From: Euborellia annulipes
Lineage: Eukaryota; Arthropoda; Insecta; Dermaptera; Anisolabididae
Assembly (NCBI GenBank): GCA_023213315.1
Contig: JAKCPI010015814.1
Location: forward strand, 186,001-250,000
Direction of reading: 5' to 3'
DNA: 64,000 bases
Below are positions 35,683 to 48,153 of the stretch, piece by piece. Numbering within the stretch: the first letter of the stretch is position 1; each line of letters opens with the position of its first letter. The translations under genes and the position numbers were made by a program. Below the pieces are notes generated by a model that was not told the origin of the DNA, searched no databases, and saw only the letters and a list, made by a program, of their open reading frames with translations.

Positions 35683-36900
35683 ATATTGTAGTTATTATTT
35701 TATTTTCCAGGCGAATTCGCCAAAAATTGTAAAGCATTTAAGATTTTCTTTTTTAAAGCAAATGTTTTTTTTGTAGGTATTATCTCTCTGCTATAGCAAT
35801 ATATAGATTTTGGCTGTGATATGCTTATATAAATTAATAATTTAATATATTTATAGTATATAAAACTTCATATGTATATTTGAATAAGATTTTTGCTCTT
35901 AAGAGTAAAGACCGCTCTCGAAGTTACCCCTCACCGTGACAAACCCTATAGAGTTTAAAGATGGATACCCATTTGGAAGCAGATATTCTTTACACATATT
36001 TGACGAGTTATTTATTTTTAAATTAATTGCGATCCATCTAGCTATCCATCTAGGGGGGCAGCTGAGGCGTAGCCGGTTGAAGAGGCCTGTTCTAATCTGT
36101 TTAGTGAAATCACTGTTCGTAGAACATCAAACCTACCTTGGATTCTCCCATCTCTTTTTTCTAACCATTTAGAGTCATATCTTTCCATCTCACAAGTTAA
36201 TATCTTTTTACGATTTCTTACGTATTTATCGTGTTTTAATCTAATTAAATCAGTAATGTATTCCTAAGATTTTGAACTTAATTTGGAATATTATCATTAC
36301 TTTAATTCAATATAAAATTACTATTAAATATTAAGTAAAATTAGAGAGAAATCAGGCTTTCTACTTAAATTAATCATTACTATTTTCCTTTAATAAAAAG
36401 CCCCAAATTCTCTGCAATTATATGCCCTAATTCTAAAAAAAAAATACTAGTTTAATCTTCAAAGCCTCTTTTGAAAGGTTGCATGATCTCTATATCCTAA
36501 GCAGCCAATGCTCATTAAGCATTTAAAGTATCCATTGCAGTGCATGTACACAGATAGGGCATAGATCCCTAGATTTTTTTATAGTCAAAAGTCTTCTATT
36601 GTTAATAATGTTAATGAATAATAGGTGGGGCCTATCTAGATCTAATTGTTAATGCATTTTGACTGATTGACTCAAACTTTAATCATTAAAATCTAGGGTC
36701 ACTTTTTTAATACAAACATTCAACAAGTTAAATTGTTATGTCAAATAGTAGAGAAAATCACACATAGTACACTAAAATTAGAAAATTTAATTATATATTT
36801 TTTACATATTTCTCATTTTAACAATTTAGATTAAAAATATGCAATTTTTATTTAGTATCACATTGTTTACTTTAGGTCATATATTAAATTCAATAAAGAA
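35406..36900 (+). other. Probable Adar 3' UTR and flank
   Basis: Begins after the Adar stop. The first 150 bp is less AT-rich (CTCCACTCAGATTAGATCAG) and then becomes AT-rich with an AT microsatellite (35660-35681). Candidate poly(A) signals AATAAA occur at several places, for example near 36891; I cannot tell which is used. Confidence 0.4.
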
Positions 36901-38765
36901 CTTTGATAAAAAATTGTTTTTTTTACCATCATAGTATTATTATATTAAAATTAGCTTTATTTCATAATTTTATTTATTAACCTAATTACTAATGATTATA
37001 TTATTTTAAAATAATTAGACCAAGAACAAATTAAAAAAAAAGGTGATCTAAACAAGAATCCATCCTATATTTATTTTTACCTATAACAAAAAAATAATGT
37101 TAATTTTTTATAGACAGAAATTGCATTTGCATATTTTTATCTTAATAGTTAAAAAGAGAAATTATTGTTATTTTTTTGTAAATGATTATTTTAAGCTCTT
37201 TTTTTTTCTTTTTTGAAAATATTACCAAAGTTTAAATGAATTAAAAAAAAAAAAAAAAAAATTGATATATTCTGAATCTTTAAAAAAATAAAACAAAAAA
37301 AAATCTTTTAATTCATTCATTCATTTAATAAATTTAATAAAAGTTTAAGAATCAAATTCATTTTTTTTTTTTTTTTTTTTTTTGAAAAAATAAGAAAGAA
37401 ATTCATTAGATAGAAAAATTATAAACGAATAGATTGTTAAATTAGTTAAAATTTGAAATATTTTAAAATAGAAAATAAAATTAATCATGCCAAATTAAAA
37501 TAGATTCAAAAATATTTAGGAAATATTTCCAAACTTTAAAATTTCTAATAAAAATTATACTAATACGCTGGCACCTGTTTGTTTTTATGTTGTTGATTAG
37601 TTAAATTCTTAAAAAAAATTTTCTTAGTACAAATAAATGAGATTAAAAAAAATAGCACATTCTTAGATTAAGGTGACATTCTTATATTTTTCATTAAAAT
37701 TATTATATCCAAAAAAAACACACAAAAAAAAAAAAAAAAAAAATTAAAAGGAAAAATATTAACATATTCTAGTCAGTGAAAAACCAGAAGAAAAATTGTA
37801 AAAGAAAGTTTTTTATTTATTTAATATTTTTTTTTTTTAATTTGATAAAAATTTTCTTTTCAATTTGCTTTATTCACTAAAAACAACTTATTGTTGGGAG
37901 AAAATAAAAAAATTTAGCCAATTATATTTTTATTGTATATAATATTAGTTAATTATTCTATTAAATATTTCAAAAATTTCCAGTAAATTAACACCTTTCT
38001 TTTATATAACCTTTCTACTCCATGATTTCTTTTAATTACTAGTTTATTATTATATTTAATTATAATTAAAATGATAGCTTCTAAATTGAAATAAAAAATT
38101 ATTATTTTACAAATTAAATTTTTTATTGTATTATAGAACCTTTCAATCCCCATTCATTAGTTTTAAAAAAGCGTTTTTGGTTAGCACGTTTGACTAATGC
38201 CAGCTTATTCTCAGTATGGGGGGGGGGGGGGCAGGAGTAGGGTATTATATTATTATAGTAGGGGGGGGTATTATATAAGAAAAGAATATTGCCCTCTCTC
38301 CTCTAGAGCGCCCCCTAATGGTCCGATGTTTACCAAAAGGTTTTTAGTTCTTGGCCTCTACCCCTAGTTTATGTGTGCAAAATTTCAAAACAATTGAATG
38401 TATAGTTTTTGTGTTTTCGTTGACGAAAAAAATTACCACAGACATTCCAAAAAGTACTTAAATTCAGGGGACCTCAAAACGCATTTTTGCAAAAAAATTT
38501 CGATTTTTTTTTAAGATTACATTATATACAAAATTTTTATTTTTTATCGGGCTGCTTTATAATTTCATCTTTTTACAATTCTGCTTGTGGTCATTTAAAA
38601 AAAAAAAAATTTATTTTTCACTGTATCTTTGAGATTATTAATGATATATCATTAATCAGTCATAATACCCTGCTCATTTGGTCCTCCAGACTCGTTCTCC
38701 AACTACAGCCAGCGCAATTGATTTAAATTGTGGCCTTAATGCCAACACGAATAAAAAAAAAAATT
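36901..38765. other. Very AT-rich desert with homopolymers
   Basis: No gene seen. Contains long A and T runs (37241-37260, T23 around 37361-37383, A-run at 37727-37742) and a G12 run at 38220-38231, followed by TATTATATTATTATAG and another G8 run. Confidence 0.5.
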
Positions 38766-40270
38766 GTCAAAATTCCCTAAACATAGGGTTACCAAAATTT
38801 ATATTCCACAAATTCTTTCTCTCGTTATAATGACAGATAATTGAAATTATAAGTTAGCATTAAAAATAAAAGGAAATTGATAATATGATTAAAAAAAAAA
38901 GTGCAGGAGGTGGATTTGAACTCGTGAATTTTGGTTACGTGAGAATGGAAAAAAATATAGATTTCTTGACGACGTATTAACTGCTTGAGCCATACTTGAT
39001 TTAATTCTGATAGGGAAAAAAAAGCCATATAAGAAAATAAGTAATAAAAAATAAGTATTAAAAAAATTTTAATATTGCACATATATATCATTTTTCATTA
39101 CTTTTTATGCGGATTAATAATTTATAATAAAAATTTCAATTGAATGCATAGTTTTCAAATTATTCAATGGGCAAACGTCAGATTGTTTATGCCTTAATGT
39201 AATTAAACCAAAAACTCTATCTAACATATGATACATGTCATTAATTCTTGAATTCCCCCTGATTCCAGAGAACTAAAGCTCTTTTAATTATATGATCTAA
39301 TTTGGGAGTTATTGGCGATCAAAGTTAAGCTTATTTTCTGCCTTAATGACATCAACACTCAATTTTCTATATTATCGAAAAAGCTTATTTAGCATTGTCT
39401 GATTAAAACCAAATTTTTACCAGAGATTTATAATTACAAAATGAGTTTTTTTTCTAAAATTTCATTGAGATTGGTAAAGAAATAAATAAAATATTGAGTA
39501 TTTTGTAAATTACGTTTTAGAATTCGGGATCCCGGATGGGTAAAGAGAGCGATCTATGAACCGTGTCTAGGCTTATATTTGAGATCCCGAATTCTAAAAC
39601 GTAATTTACAAAATACTCAATATTTTATTTATTTCTTTACCAATCTCAATGAAATTTTAGAAAAAAACTCATTTTGTAATTATAAATCTCTGGTAAAAAT
39701 TTGGTTTTAATCAGACAATGCTAAATAAGCTTTTTCGATAATATAGAAAATTGAGTGTTGATGTCATTAAGGCAGAAAATAAGCTTAACTTTGATCGCCA
39801 ATAACTCCCAAATTAGATCATATAATTAAAAGAGCTTTAGTTCTCTGGAATCAGGGGGAATTCAAGAATTAATGACATGTATCATATGTTAGATAGAGTT
39901 TTTGGTTTAATTACATTAAGGCATAAACAATCTGACGTTTGCCCATTGAATAATTTGAAAACTATGCATTCAATTGAAATTTTGATTATAAATTATTAAT
40001 CCGCGTAAAAAGTAATGAAAAATGATATATCATATGTGCAATATTAAAATTTTTTTAATACTTCTTTTATTTCGTGTTTCTTACATGGCTTATTTTTCTT
40101 TATTTAAATTAAGTCAGAGTTGGCTAAATTGGTAAAGTGGTCCATAATTCATATTTTTCCATCCTCACGAAACCACACTTCGCGAGTTCAAATCCATCTC
40201 CTGCACTTTTTTTTCATTCTTATTATTATCATCAATTTTTATTTTTAGGCTAATCTTTACAATAGGACTC
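38766..40270. repeat. Long palindrome with tRNA-like ends, copy 2
   Basis: Same element as 15060-16390: the shared left arm starts near 38900 with GTGCAGGAGGTGGATTTGAA, and the right arm ends near 40210 with CTCCTGCAC. Spacer about 39530-39585. Sequence between the two copies is almost identical apart from the right outer ~130 bp, where a different tRNA-like head (GAGTTGGCTAAATTGG...GAGTTCAAATCCATC) replaces the expected one. The left flank to 38770 also matches the right flank of copy 1 in reverse. Confidence 0.7.
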
Positions 40271-41520
40271 CGGGCCAGTGTATTAAATATATCCAGGGAC
40301 TATTTTCTTTAATTTTAAACCCTGATTTTAAAATAACCCCCTTTTTTGTGTGTGCGTTGATACTCTGTGATTGATACAATTAAATGTTAACATTTTGGCG
40401 GGCAAATGCGCGCTGAAATTCTCCCCCTGCCCCCTCGAATGACATTCCTTGAGTCAGAGGCGGTTTGTGATCAGATAAATCTCTTAGTTATCTTCTTTTT
40501 CATCAAAATATATCGTCTTAAAGGCTAAAATGGATTCTATTCTCGAGTAAATAATTTTTAAGTCTTTATAATTCCTACATATCTAAATATGAATATAACT
40601 ATCCCATTAGCATAATTTAAAATATATCTTATGTCATCTAGAAATGTGGAAATAAAACCACACAATGCATGCATGCATTGGGATTAATTGTTTCTTACTC
40701 CTTACTCCACACTATCTCTATAGCTGTCGTGATCTCACATATCAAGGGATTGATGCTTGCCATTGCTCTTTTTTTAACCATACAAGGCTGACTCCATCAG
40801 GACTAAACACTAGCATTCCGAATGATTATCTTTTTGGACCAAATCAATCTCGAATGCAGGCGTTATACAACGATAATAAATCTTAGTGGGTACTACTCTA
40901 AAGCATTGGGGGTTTTATTTTAACACTTATGGGTGACCTCTTCTTTTTCACATTGAAAATAACTCTAAAAAATTCCATAAGAGAGATGTTTAAAAAAAAC
41001 TCTAGCCTTCATATTAGCTGTATATATTTGTCCACAATGCAACTTGCACATTCCCCATGATAAAGTCCCAGAGGCATACACCCTCCAAGATTTATTTTTT
41101 TTTAAATTTCTCTTTCCACAGATTGTCTATAATTTTTCTTGCAAGATACTCAGCCTTCCGAAAGCCCACTGCCAAGTCGACAAAAGAAATGAAAAATGTG
41201 ACCGCGAAGAAGACCAAGTCTTCTAATAGAGGATAACAAAAATACCAGCAGTTGGCAAATCTATCTACTTACAAGATGTAACTCTGGATGAAAATTGTCT
41301 CCTCTTCGAAATATCATCTGTTTGCCAATGACTGCACATTTTTTAAATTAAGGAAGAGAGGTAAATTAATTCACATTCTAATATCATAAATAAATTAATA
41401 ACAAATGATCATTTGCTATTCGGATGTTGTGTCAGTAAAAACGTTTTGTTGATAAGTTTTATTATTGTACATATCATAGATGCTAGAAACGAATAAATAC
41501 ATGTATAAGCATGAAATTAA
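40271..41520. other. Unassigned stretch
   Basis: No terminal repeats recognised. At 41100-41350 the composition is closer to coding, with possible minus-strand exons (acceptor-like CTCTATTAG before 41222; donor-like GTAAGT near 41274), but the short peptides match nothing I know. I do not call a gene. Confidence 0.3.
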
Positions 41521-41550
41521 TTTTAAGTACCGATTAACCTGTACTAAATT

Positions 41551-41599
41551 TTGCTTGCCCTGAGGATGAGTGCGACTAGCACCCGAAACGTCGGCAAAG
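41551..41599 (+). ncRNA. Best hammerhead-like ribozyme candidate
   Basis: Stem I TTGCC (41555-41559) pairs with GGCAA (41593-41597); CTGAGGA 41560-41566; stem II GTGC (41570-41573) pairs with GCAC (41579-41582) around GACTA; GAAAC 41585-41589; GTC 41590-41592 immediately before stem I. Every conserved element of a type I hammerhead is present except a closed stem III, which is reduced to one pair with no loop. Unpaired TGA and CC flank stem II. No partner arm was seen nearby. Confidence 0.6.
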
Positions 41600-41696
41600 A
41601 AATATAAACTTTTTTATTTATCCTGGCTGCTGTTTCCCGGGAAGGCTCCCGTTCTTTTATCCAATTTGAATATCTACAGCCATTCAACTCAAGAAA

Positions 41697-41890
41697 TTCT
41701 ATATATATATATATATAGAATATATATATATACTGTATATATATATATAGAGAGAGAGTGAGAGAGAGAGAAAGTATTGGATTCATGTCAAAAATTCAAT
41801 GTCGAGATTTTCATGGATATACACGTTTTGAAGTCCCCTGAATAAAAAAAAAGTGGTTTTTGCAACATGGCCTGTCTGTGTGTGTGTGTT
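41697..41890. repeat. AT/GA microsatellite and TACTTTCTCT-family fragment
   Basis: A (TA)n run with TATATATACTGTATATATA symmetry, a GAGAGAGAGTGAGAGAGAG run, then GAAAGTATTGGATTCATG and a TG run, as in 10060-10240 inverted. Confidence 0.6.
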
Positions 41891-42659
41891 GTGTGTGTGA
41901 CTGTCATTATTTACACGTTTTTGCATTCAGAGATGGTAAAAAAATGGCCAAAGTTAAAAAATAAACTGAAAATATTTGATTTTTCTAAACTTTTAAACGT
42001 GTTTTTCACCCCTAAATCATCTCAGATTGTATTTAAACTGGAATATTTCTATGTATTTTAACTATCCGCATATTTTTAAAGGGTAACGCCTTAAAAAAAT
42101 CTTGAAAAAATCAAAATTAGAGCCTATTATTTTTTATTCTATTAAAATTTATTTTTCTCTATATATCTAATTGTTGGGGCAAATATGATGACATTTTTTG
42201 AATCCGCGCTACCCATATATTCAAGAATAGCTTATAATACCCCAGAGAAAAATTCACTGTTGAACATATTTATGAAACACTTTTATTAAGATATGAATTG
42301 TCAAATTTATTTTGATGATAATATGTTTACTAGATTTTATTTTTTAAATTTTATATATTTTTTATTCGCCCGGGTCTCTGCGCCCTTTGACCTGCTGCCC
42401 CCCCCCCACATCGCGGGGGGTTTGCGGAGGCGTTATTTACGTCCCTGAGATTACTATAGCTTTAAATAGTTTGGGTAAGATGCTTTTTATTAAATATTGA
42501 AATGGTTAAATCAATTTCTTGTAGTTTCCTAGTGGATGATGTCTAGGTGACTAATTGAAACTAGGAAACGAATTTTTAAAAGTTTTTTATTTTTATTTTG
42601 AGAATTGCACAGTTTTTGGTGTAACAACAACTTGGAAACTAGAAAGACATTAACATTAA

Positions 42660-42786
42660 AAGGAGCTCAATGAGGAAACGCAGCCAGCATAGATAAAAAC
42701 TTTTATATTATTTCATTGACGTTTCGGGATGAAATAATATAAAAGTTTTTATTTATGCTGGCTGCCCCTTTCTCATTGAGCCCCTT
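42660..42786. repeat. Compact hairpin element
   Basis: Arms of about 55 bp (GAGCTCAATGAGGAAACGCA... and its counterpart ending TCATTGAGC) meet at GACGTTTCGGG. Shares the GCTGGCTGC word with 5660, 6550 and 41620, so it belongs to the same fold-back superfamily, but the CTGANGA box is absent. Confidence 0.6.
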
Positions 42787-42930
42787 AGTTAATCATCACT
42801 ACACCCATTTATATTCTTCATTGAACTAGAAAGACAGTATGCTATTGTTAACATAAAAATAAAAATCTCTGAAAAATAATGCAAAATGAGTTTTAATTAG
42901 TCGCTTCATCTGACGACATATTTTCTAATG

Positions 42931-43206
42931 GCCCCCGAGTTTGGCGTAGTAGGTAGAGCGCCTCCCTCCTATACCAAACGTCGCGGGTTCGGACCCAGGC
43001 AGTCCGATGATTTTATTTAAGCCATTTGGATACCAAATGGCTTAAATAGAAATGCCTGAACCCACAATAGATAATATATATTACAACGGTTATCGTCAAA
43101 GTCTTAAATGGCCTAAGTTGCCGAAAAGACTGTGTGAATGTGTGTGTGAGTGTGAGTGTGAATGAGAAAAAAGTGTGAATGTTTAAAAAAAAAAAAAAAA
43201 AAAAAA
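42931..43206 (+). mobile_element. Full-length tRNA-derived SINE
   Basis: tRNA-like head with A box TTGGCGTAGTAGGTAGAGC (42944-) and B box GCGGGTTCGGACCC (42983-), body with CCATTTGGATACCAAATGG and GGCCTAAGTTGCCGAAAAGA, TG-rich segment and A22 tail. Exact target duplication TATTTTCTAATG (42919-42930 and 43207-43218). Reference copy for those at 16585-17295 and 58400-58805. Confidence 0.85.
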
Positions 43207-43644
43207 TATTTTCTAATGATTTAAAACGCCTGATAAGTTGAAAATCTATTACCAGGGAGAAGAAATCGGCCAAGAAATCCGGAATCCTTGCGAGAAATGG
43301 CTCTTAGACATACTAAATTGAAATGACAATTCTTCACCTGGAAACTTTTAGAATGACGAAAAAGTATCTTCACAAAAATAAATGGAAAAATTCAACAAGG
43401 AAGGTTTGTTAGAAGGTAAAATAAATATGCATTGTCTTTTTAATTTGGTTTTTATTAACTTATTTTATAAAAAAAATTAAAATTTTAAATAGTTTATCCT
43501 TCTACCCCAGGAAATAACTCGCCCTTATAAATTTCATAACATTGAGAAAAATAATTTAATAATTTTTAAAACAAATTTTTTTCAAAAGAGACATTAAATT
43601 AAGAGAATTTCAATAAAAATATAATTTCGATGTTTTCTTTTTAT

Positions 43645-44685
43645 AATGCATGCAGGAGCTTAAATGCAATTTTAATTAAAAACAATTTTTATTTTCAGGT
43701 TTTATTCAATGATGTCTGTGTGTGCACTTAACCAGTTTTGGTCTATTAGATGACCATCATCAAGTCTGAAACCAACCATCAATTAGTGCAGATAATATAT
43801 ATATGTTCCATTAATGAATACAATTCTGTAATTATAGCCTTGTCATATATACAGGGTAATTCAAAAAGGACTTTACAACTTTGCAAATTCATATAAATTT
43901 ATTCAGAGAACCTACAGAGGTGATTGTAGTGTCAATTTGTATATCGGTAATCAATTTCTTCCCAAACTCTTTAGTTTAAGGTAAAAAAAACTTGATGTGT
44001 TACCATTTAAACCACACTAAAATCAGCTCTGTAGCTACTTTGAATAAATTTATATGACTTTGATTTTTCAAACCAAAAGTCAAGTCAAGACAGCCATATT
44101 TAACGCTCAACTGCCGCTAGTGCTCGTGATAGTACGATTTGACACTAACGAACTATGTGACTCAAAACTTAATGTGTTTCTCTACAAATTGACACTACAA
44201 TCACCTCTGTAGGTTCTCGCAATAAGTTTATATGAATTTTGTATGAAGTTGTAAAGTCCTTTTTGAAATACCCCATATACACTGTATATATACAGTAGGC
44301 CTATATATTATAATATTTAAAATTATTTAATGTTATTATGGTTATGATAATACAAGAATAAAAATTACTAATTTATAATGTAAAATAATATATAATTACA
44401 GAATTGTATTCATTAATGAAACATATATATATACAATGTTCTGAAAGGCTTCCGCGACCGGATGCATGAGAAAATTTAACTTCGCAATATATACAGTATA
44501 TCTACTGTATATGATTATTATAGGCTTTCATGTTATTTATGGATGGCTTCTAACTTGATGATCATCTAATTGATCGAAACTAGATGCTAGTGCATATTCC
44601 CTGGTGCACACACAGTCGTCATTCATTAAAACCTAAAAATAAAAATTGTTTTTTTATTGCATATAAGCTCCTCATTCAGTATAAG
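43645..44685. repeat. Fold-back element with insertions
   Basis: Outer arms about 43650-43770 and 44550-44680 (GCAGGAGCTTAAATGCAATT with partner; GTGTGTGCACTTAACCAG with partner). A second inner pair around ATTACAGAATTGTATTCATT. Hammerhead-like boxes are degraded (TTGATGA; GAAAC kept in the right copy only, 44577-44581). Confidence 0.55.
43852..44275. mobile_element. TA-flanked MITE inside the fold-back element
   Basis: Ends CAGGGTAATTCAAAAAGGAC and the complement of GTCCTTTTTGAAATACCCCA, with TA on both sides. The inverted similarity continues through ACCTACAGAGGTGATTGTAG, giving ~95-bp terminal repeats. mariner-type by TA target; non-coding. Confidence 0.65.
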
Positions 44686-44765
44686 AAGTAAACATTCAAA
44701 TTATATTTTATTTTTATTTTATGTTTAAAAGTGAGATAATGCTGGGCAAGTGTAGTGTGATTTTG

Positions 44766-44940
44766 AGAAATAAAACCAACTCTAGATGACACGTATATCA
44801 ATTTATTAGGCACATATATCCTCTTTTTTTTTCTATTTAACCAAATTATTTTCAAATAAAATTTAATTGGCCGAAATATTTGTCTTATAAATTGATATAT
44901 GTGGTGGCATTTAGAAAAGAGCTGGTTTTATTTCTACAGG
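44766..44940. repeat. Small fold-back element
   Basis: Arms GAAATAAAACCAACTCTAGA and the partner AGAGCTGGTTTTATTTC, with GGCCGAAATATTT between them as a hammerhead-like remnant. Confidence 0.5.
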
Positions 44941-44967
44941 TCACCTATATATATATATATATATATA

Positions 44968-45400
44968 TTCTGGAAGGCTTCCGCGACCCGGTGTATGCGA
45001 AGATAAACTTTCTCGCGTTAAAACTAGTTGGATGTTGAGATTTACTCCACGATTCGGCTCTCCTTTTGGATCCATTTTCAAAATAGAAGCGAGTTAGGAG
45101 GTAATGGTAAAGGAGGGGGTTTACGGGGCCGCAGTCTTGTCCCAAGTGTGTTTGATGGATGCCTCAAAGGTTTTGATTTGCCTCTGGGATCTGATCAGAG
45201 GCAAATCCAAACCTTTAAGACATCCACCAAACTGACCTGGAGACCAGTAAATCTGCGACCCAGTAAACAACCAATCTCCTAACTCCCTTCTCTCTTAAAA
45301 ATGGCTTCAAAAGGGGAGCCGAATCGTCGAGTAAATCTCAACATCCAACTAGACTTAACTCGAGAAAACTATCTTCGCATACTACCTTTCAGAACATTAA
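44968..45400. repeat. Palindromic repeat, GGAAGGCTTCCGCGACC family
   Basis: Left arm starts TTCTGGAAGGCTTCCGCGAC and pairs inversely with the right arm ending CTACCTTTCAGAAC; centre near 45188. Each arm contains the decayed box GATCCAAAAGGAGAGCCGAA or its mirror. Related copies at 44436-44500 and 57670-58160. Confidence 0.6.
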
Positions 45401-45412
45401 ATATATTCATTA

Positions 45413-46620
45413 GGATGGGCCGAAAAAACTCATTTTTTTATTTCGAAGTTGTAATAGCCCGGAAAAGTTTCCAAAATCGGGAGACATCTTCCGGTCGCGC
45501 ATAGGACATAAGACATTGACAAAATATGAAAAAACTTCATTTTTGCGATTATTTTTTTTACTTTCTCTTACCTATGTATATATGTTAATATATATAGAGA
45601 GAAAGTATTGGTTTCATGTCAAAAATTCGATGTCGAGATTTTGATGGATCTTCACGTTTTGAGGTCCCCTGAATCCAAAAAAGTGGTTTTCGCGACATGG
45701 TCTGTCTGTGTGTGTGTGTGTGTGTGAACAAAATATCTCAAGAGCTAGGAAGTTGAAATTTTATATTTAAGTTAGGCATCCCCATGGGACGTGACAGGAA
45801 GCTTTTGAACAAAATCGACCAAAAAGTACTAGTACTTTACTGATGCACTTTTTCAGTTTTTTTTTCGATTTTCTCAAAATTTGCTCCAACGATTTTTTTT
45901 TTAAATTCATATTTCAACTATTTTTTAGTTGCTCTTTAAAATGTATATTCTTATTTTATCATTGAAATCTCCTGAAGACCACTTTACTCCTGTACTCCAT
46001 AGAAAAGATAGGAGAAATGGTTGCCATGGTAACAAAATATAAATATGTTCCCATACTTATAAATTTTACCTCTTTAATTCTATCGGCGGAAACTAAATAT
46101 ATGTCGACACGAAAAATCTGGTGGGACAAGCACAGAACCCAACTTTCGATTACCGAAGGTAAGAGAAAGTTGTGTGCTGTGCGCCAGTCACACCAGATTT
46201 TTAATTTTTGAAAACACAATGTTTTTATGTTCTAATGTTCAAAAAACTGTAACGATTACAAAAAAAAGTATATTAAAGGTATAAAAAAAAAAACGTAAAA
46301 ATGTAACTTCTTCATTATTTTGGCAAATTTTGGGGCTTAAGCGCGTCCAGAAGATATCAAATGATCTAAACCAAATTAAAACACAATGATTTTAGGCTCT
46401 TTTTGAAGACGTTACAAACTATTACATTACGAAAACATCTCATTCAAAAATTTAAAAAAAATAATCGCAAAAATGAAGTTTTTTTCATATTTTGTCAAAC
46501 TTTAGGTCCTATGCGCTACCGGAATATGTCGACCGATTTTGATAATTTTTTTTTTTTTTGTCTATATAATTCGCAACCTTTCCGCGCTATTAAAAAAAAA
46601 ATGAGTTTTTCGGCCCACTC
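45413..46620. mobile_element. TA-flanked inverted-repeat element, copy 2
   Basis: Ends GGATGGGCCGAAAAAACTCA and its partner TGAGTTTTTCGGCCCACTC, with TA on both sides (45411-45412; 46621-46622). Homologous to 9482-10730; the nested TACTTTCTCT hairpin is inverted relative to that copy. No transposase. Confidence 0.7.
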
Positions 46621-46622
46621 TA

Positions 46623-48110
46623 ATATACATAGCTATAACTTAATTTACTCACGCTATTTTTCTGTACATTTATCAAATAGTTTAGTTAAGAGATGATGAT
46701 AATGAAGAAGAGTTTATATGAATAGAATGAACATTTAATTTTAAAAGCTCATTTAGTGATTTTCCTACACTATTACTATAAGCTTGTTTAAATGATGGAT
46801 GACATCGAATGATGGAGAGTATATTTCATTAACCAGAGCCATGCTTTAAAGATTTTTTTGTTCGATATTCTCGAATATTTTAATATTTTTTGTTTTTAGT
46901 AAATGAATAAGAAATTACACAATTTATCAGAGATATAACAACATTTTTATAATTTCTTATTTTAGAAATAAGCGTAACAATTATTTATTATTAAAATTTA
47001 CCAAAATTTAACAAAATATTAACTTTCTATAATAAAGCACGACTTTAGTTTTAATTTTATTATTATTCATTATTTTTTTTTTTTTTTTACATAATTATAC
47101 ATTTAGGAAGATTAAATTTAGGGCAATATTTACAATAAGATTATACATTTTCACAATAAATTAAATAAACTTTGTCTATTAAATTTTTGTGTTATTAACA
47201 ATTGCATATGATTTTAAAAGTGCATTTTAGATTCAAAATATAACAAGATATACAGGATATTTTTCCTTTAATGTTGACATTTCTTTACTCACCAAATCTT
47301 TTAGTATTTTTAATGACTTGTATTTTTATCATTTGTTTTATTTTGGAAGCAATAACATATCGAAATGAAAAATTATTTTAATTTCATGTATTATTTTCTT
47401 TTTAAATCATTAAAAATCAAGTAAATCAGAAATTCCCAAACTTTCCATTTTTGAGATTCCATGTTTTTTTTTTTTTTTTTTTTTTTTTTATAACTATGAA
47501 TTTGACTGTAAGGCAATAGTTTGTCAGTAGTTCATTTGTTGGAAATATATATCATGAAATTAAATAAAAATTTTTCTTTTATCTTTCAGAGCATTTTTTA
47601 TTTCCTAAACAGGATGGAAGAAAATAAAAAAATCTTTTGAAAGCTAAAAGAAAATTTTTTTAAATCTCGAGGGGGGGGAATCATCCCCTTTACCCCTCCC
47701 CCCTCGTATCCGCCCTTGCCTAAGCGAAATTTTTTCTCATCCAGCTTTTTGGGAAAAGTTTGATTTTTTTTATAGAATATTTCACTGCATCGTTTTTTTC
47801 TGACATTTTTAATTGAATTATTCTTTGTTTTTTAAAAAATAATATGTTTATAAAAACTTGAGGGATTTCCATCCCATTTGGCAGAAGGAGCTCGTCTCAT
47901 AGTTTGGAAATGACTGACTTAAAAATTTGTTTTGAGGATTTTTTAATATAATAGTTGAATTCCAAACAGTTATTATTATATCAGATAATTCCATAGAATC
48001 CAAAATATTTTTGTAAATAAAGTCTATATAAAGGATTATTCCACATTTGCCTAAATAACAAAACTTTTTTTAATAGAAATCCTTTCTAAAACATTCATAT
48101 CAACATCCTG

Positions 48111-48153
<43 letters not shown>

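Noticed and set aside
41040..41350. Possible two-exon minus-strand gene fragment
   Set aside because: Splice-like sites exist but the peptides are short and unrecognised, with stops between; left as unassigned.
42945..43000. tRNA gene
   Set aside because: A and B boxes are present but no anticodon stem or acceptor pairing forms, and a SINE body, A tail and target duplication follow.
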